Assembly (NCBI GenBank): GCA_910592205.1 | Contig: CAJVPJ010001344.1 | Span: forward strand, 1 to 10,383 | DNA: 10,383 nucleotides | Direction of reading: 5' to 3' | Origin: Paraglomus occultum | Lineage: Eukaryota > Glomeromycota > Glomeromycetes > Paraglomerales > Paraglomeraceae | Shown: in pieces, positions 8,008 to 10,383 of the stretch | Layout: the number at the start of each line of letters is the position of its first letter | How positions within the stretch are numbered: the stretch's first letter is position 1 | Translations under genes and position numbers: made by a program | Notes under the pieces: model-generated | What the model was told of the DNA's origin: nothing | The model's input: only the letters and a program-made list of their open reading frames with translations | Database searches by the model: none

Positions 8008-8026
8008 TCAGACGGTAGGAGATGTT

Positions 8027-9239
8027 TGGGAATTATGTGCGAGCAAATGCGAAGCAATGGAATGGTAAGCAGATAGATAGAGATTATTTTATTGGAGCCA
8101 ATCACAAGCACAACGTAATGATGGATAATACCAGCAATTGTCAGGAGCAGATAAATCAGCAGTTTGCAGAAAAGCCCCAATAATACCTGAGTAGAGTGAA
8201 AATGTTCCTCGGTTTTTGGAATATCCCATTTGACCAGTGAGCGATCGATATTCGGCAAAAGGATTTGTATTTAGAAGAACGACCTAGACTGGTATGTAAA
8301 TAGATAGGGGAAAGATATTTTTTTTTGGCATATGGTACAAGCGTGAGCAGTAAGAGCAGGGAACGCATGGAAACTGTGCATAATGTTCTTCGTAAAGTTA
8401 ACGTAATATTTTTTTAAATTCATTGGAAGGACGCCAATATTGGGTTTTGAACCATCAAAAGCCTGGGTAATTGGCATCTCGGACGGAGAAGAGCGATTGC
8501 CATTATTGATTTATTGATAGATAGTGATCTGAGAAAAATTTCGCTGTTTTCGAGACTATCAAGGGTAAATATATCGATGACTTGAGACATTTTTTTTTAG
8601 TTTATTGATTATTTTTCTTCACGTTGAATTTGTTATAAGTGATAAGTGAAAGCTAACTAAAGAGAAATAAGAAAGGGTTGACGACGAGTTGTATTGTAGT
8701 AGTACACGCAAGTTGGATGACTATTAATTGTCATATATTCCTCACGTTTGCACTTTTTTTTCTAGACTAAAGAAAAGTGGGAAGGGTGCGATATTTTTTC
8801 CTTGTTTTGGTAAGGAGTTAACAGTATTGAAATGATCAATAAAATCGAAATTTTTCGTACAACCATTATTTATTATCGCACAGGATGTGTGCAGCAAAGG
8901 GGCATGCATGTTTGATTGTCGTTATGTAATTCTTTAAATGGTTTGTGTCATGTAGCCAAAATCTTTACGACAAGCTGCATGTAGGACGAATTTTAAAGTA
9001 TTTCGATTAGTATAAAAGTGCCTTCTCCCCCAAGGGTGGTGGGCGGGTATAGTATACTATTAAAAATCCAGCGCAAAGATCAACACAAAAAAATACGATA
9101 AATGGGTATTTGAAGGTTAGTGCGAAAAATAAATAAGGGAAAGAACAACTTGACGGACGAATACGCATCGGGGAAACATCAAAAAAAGTTAGTTTATATG
9201 CATAATGGTAGCGTTGGAAATGTACTTTATGCTAACTAA
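8027..9239 (-). repeat. Right arm of the giant inverted repeat, 1.21 kb
   Basis: Reverse-complement partner of 6332-7725. Compared with the left arm it lacks about 190 bp where ACTGCTCACG is joined straight to TTGTACCATA (near 8340), lacks a shorter stretch near 8695, and carries a 54-bp insertion at 8950-9003 between GTGTC and CGATTAG. Several homopolymer tracts differ by 1-2 bases. The 301-bp spacer 7726-8026 lies between the arms. Confidence 0.9.
8089..8590 (-). pseudogene. Right-arm copy of the broken HMG-like gene
   Basis: On the minus strand an A-rich leader is followed by ATG (8590-8588) and MSQVIDIFTLDSLENSEIFL, so this arm keeps the start codon lost in the left arm. A 2-bp length difference in the AAT repeat shortly after (AATAAATCAATAATGGC here, AATAATAATAACGGC at left) shifts the frame. 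Two single-base changes around the AAAACCC and TTTAAAAAAA tracts move it again. The middle third of the gene is gone through the 190-bp deletion. The tail still reads PDNCWYYPSLRCACDWLQ with the stop at 8091-8089. The two copies converge tail to tail on the spacer. Confidence 0.45.
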
Positions 9240-9321
9240 TGATCGGCGATGATCAGCGAAAAACCCTCATATACGGACTTTCATATCTATGTTTGTATTA
9301 CTATGGATATCGTACCCCCCA

Positions 9322-9343
9322 ATATATATATATATATATATAT
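9322..9343. repeat. (AT)n microsatellite, 22 nt
   Basis: Uninterrupted AT dinucleotides lie just after a C6 run. A 74-codon plus-strand open frame crosses it, but its low-complexity translation suggests chance. Confidence 0.9.
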
Positions 9344-9482
9344 CGCCTACAGGTATGTAATAGTAACAAGTACATCTTTACAAGTTGGGATTTACCCTTA
9401 GATAGATATATTTTTATTTTTAATCTTATTTCTCCTCACGGTCACTATCGTCTTCGCCACTGAAAGATATGGCACGGGATGT

Positions 9483-9599
9483 TTAAGATAACTCAAAGCA
9501 CTCCTCCAGTTTTGTCCCGTAGGGTTTCTGGTAGTCTAAAGTGTCTTCATAAATAACGCCGTTGCAAGAATTAATTATTTGCACTTTAACCCTATTTTC
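9483..9599 (-). CDS. Orphan terminal exon, unknown protein
   Basis: The minus strand reads 38 codons from GAA at 9599 to TAA at 9485-9483, directly after an acceptor-like GTGCAG; an in-frame TAA lies further upstream, so an exon start near here is required. The composition is protein-like: NRVKVQIINSCNGVIYEDTL, then DYQKPYGTKLEECFEL. No family is recognised. The only upstream minus-strand gene is the cysteine-rich protein, which already has a stop at 9671-9669 and offers no donor in a compatible phase. It may therefore be the last exon of a gene whose other exons are lost, or a pseudogene remnant. Confidence 0.35.
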   Translation of the reverse strand, partial: ENRVKVQIINSCNGVIYEDTLDYQKPYGTKLEECFELS

Positions 9600-9622
9600 C
9601 TGCACGTTTTAACTAGCTATTC

Positions 9623-9628
9623 TTTAAT
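9623..9628 (-). terminator. Possible polyadenylation signal ATTAAA
   Basis: On the minus strand ATTAAA lies about 41 nt after the stop of the cysteine-rich secreted protein gene, within an A/T-rich stretch (TTTTATTAAAGAAT). This is a common variant of AATAAA, and the distance is plausible. Confidence 0.35.
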
Positions 9629-9668
9629 AAAATATCCATTATTTGTCACAACATACATAGCCGACGAT

Positions 9669-10037
9669 TTATGGAAAAAGTTCATGACAATGTCCATCGT
9701 CGCCGCAATACCCTGTTATGTCAAAACAATCCAAATATCCGCTGCACGTGCATAGCCAATGCGGTCGATTGAAGTCTGTTGTTTCGTCACAGTACGACTG
9801 GCCACCAGTTTTGCAGTTTACATCGGAGTGGCACGAATAAACACAGGTATTTGCCCCTGGGTCTGTATTTGCGCACACATAACCCAAGCCTCTATTACCC
9901 GCACAATAAATATCAGCATCAGGTAGCTGTGAGTTACATTCGAGGACATAGTTGGTATGATTGAGCGGACCACCAAAAACGTTAAGTGTTAAGAAGATTA
10001 CGGAGAAGAAAATCGTAAGTACGAAAAAGCGGTACAT
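9669..10037 (-). CDS. Small secreted cysteine-rich protein, 122 aa
   Basis: Single-exon frame, ATG 10037-10035 to TAA 9671-9669. Residues 1-22 form a classic signal peptide (MYRFFVLTIFFSVIFLTLNV) with a likely cleavage near FGG/P. The mature part, about 100 residues, has 12 cysteines, enough for six disulfides, with CxC (CTC) and CVYSC spacings, and one N-glycosylation sequon (NHT). There is no membrane segment or GPI signal. Cysteine patterns such as CHSDVNC and YCGDDGHC resemble short EGF- or dickkopf-like disulfide units, but I cannot assign a family. Small secreted cysteine-rich proteins of this size in mycorrhizal fungi are often candidate effectors or cell-wall proteins; that role is inferred only. 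The TATA box and polyadenylation signal around it support a real gene. Confidence 0.8.
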   Translation of the reverse strand: MYRFFVLTIFFSVIFLTLNVFGGPLNHTNYVLECNSQLPDADIYCAGNRGLGYVCANTDPGANTCVYSCHSDVNCKTGGQSYCDETTDFNRPHWLCTCSGYLDCFDITGYCGDDGHCHELFP

Positions 10038-10089
10038 GTTTGCAATATTTTATAATAACAAATGTGTTTGGGCACGCCGAATAGCAGCC

Positions 10090-10097
10090 TATATATA
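10090..10097 (-). promoter_or_regulatory. TATA box of the secreted protein gene
   Basis: TATATATA, in the minus-strand context ACTTATATATAGGC, lies 53-60 nt before the ATG at 10037. That allows a start site about 25-30 nt downstream and a short leader. It is the cleanest TATA match in the window relative to a gene. Confidence 0.55.
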
Positions 10098-10153
10098 AGT
10101 ACTAGTCATGTGGTATAAGTAATGATCACCCCATACGAATGGCTTTTTTTTGG

Positions 10154-10264
10154 TAAAAAAGGTCTGTCTACAGGGACACACAACACGTTTGTTTTTGATC
10201 GTATGATTCTACTAACATGTTAACTGCTTTAATCGTATGATTCGATGGCGTAAGACCTTTTTTA
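10154..10264. repeat. 111-bp segment with 12-bp inverted ends and an internal direct repeat
   Basis: TAAAAAAGGTCT (10154-10165) is perfectly inverted as AGACCTTTTTTA (10253-10264). Inside, ATCGTATGATTC occurs twice as a direct repeat (10198-10209 and 10232-10243). It could be a tiny MITE or a hairpin; there is no clear target duplication. It ends 6 bp before the next transposon terminus. Confidence 0.45.
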
Positions 10265-10270
10265 TTAGTA

Positions 10271-10383
10271 CAGTCAAACCTCTCTAAGTGCACGTCGTCG
10301 GGACCTTGCATTTATAGAGAGCGTGCATTTAGAGAACGCCAATCATTTTGTTTCACGTGACCTATTCGCTATATACTAATATT
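10271..10383 (+). mobile_element. Left end of a pogo/Tigger-like DNA transposon, cut by the window edge
   Basis: CAGTCAAACCTCTCTAAG starts at 10271, directly after TA (10269-10270). A CAGT start with CTC-rich continuation and TA target is typical of pogo/Tigger termini. A subterminal motif close to TGCAYTTANAGAG occurs three times: inverted as CTCTCTAAGTGCA at the end, then direct as TGCATTTATAGAGAG and TGCATTTAGAGA. These look like transposase-binding repeats. The rest of the element lies beyond the window. Confidence 0.55.

Noticed and set aside
9239-9463. 74-codon plus-strand frame
   Set aside because: It crosses the (AT)n microsatellite, giving a YIYIYIYI repeat; no protein-like ends or regulatory signals.
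9779-9964. 61-codon plus-strand frame
   Set aside because: It is antisense to the secreted cysteine-rich protein, which has signal peptide, promoter and polyadenylation support.
1-10383. tRNA, rRNA, CRISPR array, bacterial operon or ribosome-binding signals
   Set aside because: None seen by eye on either strand; spliced genes show that the DNA is eukaryotic.

Overview
The window looks like AT-rich nuclear DNA from a filamentous fungus, most likely an arbuscular mycorrhizal fungus or close relative (Glomeromycotina/Mucoromycota). The reasons are short GT-AG introns of about 50-180 nt, a tyrosine-kinase-like protein kinase of the type expanded in Rhizophagus-like genomes, a small cysteine-rich secreted protein, and many decayed DNA transposons. 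The taxon is inferred from gene style, not from a marker gene. All coordinates, splice sites and alignments were read by eye.

Left part (1-3600). A spliced plus-strand gene of unknown function (236-940, 5' end not found) ends in a C-terminal CaaX-type tetrapeptide, CVIL. About 1.1 kb without a recognisable gene follows, holding only a weak inverted repeat. A four-exon minus-strand kinase gene (2081-3595, 424 codons when spliced) has all main kinase motifs and a Gln-rich N-terminus.

Middle (3740-6190) is a transposon graveyard. A pair of TA-flanked CAGTCCGAGAG terminal inverted repeats at 3916 and 6010 brackets 2.1 kb. Inside is a decayed plus-strand gene of unknown identity, split by an 836-bp internally deleted mariner-like element with its own TIRs and TA target-site duplication. 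Two diverged tandem copies of a pogo-like terminal sequence follow.

Right-centre (6332-9239) is one giant imperfect palindrome. Two arms of about 1.39 and 1.21 kb, very similar where I aligned them, flank a 301-bp spacer. Each arm carries a copy of the same broken gene, tail to tail, possibly derived from an HMG-box (MATA_HMG-like) protein. The spacer carries a frameshifted piece resembling the N-terminal region of a Helitron Rep/helicase. The arms have decayed independently: start codon lost in the left, and internal deletion, insertion and frameshifts in the right.

Right end (9240-10383). An orphan minus-strand coding exon comes first. Next is a minus-strand gene for a 122-residue secreted protein with 12 cysteines, a TATA box and a possible polyadenylation signal. 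A 111-bp segment bounded by 12-bp inverted repeats and the left end of another pogo/Tigger-like element (10271 onward) close the window.

The only apparently intact genes are the kinase and the secreted cysteine-rich protein, with the CaaX gene probably intact but 5'-incomplete. No operon logic applies. The strongest material for a second look is the palindrome and the nested transposon block.
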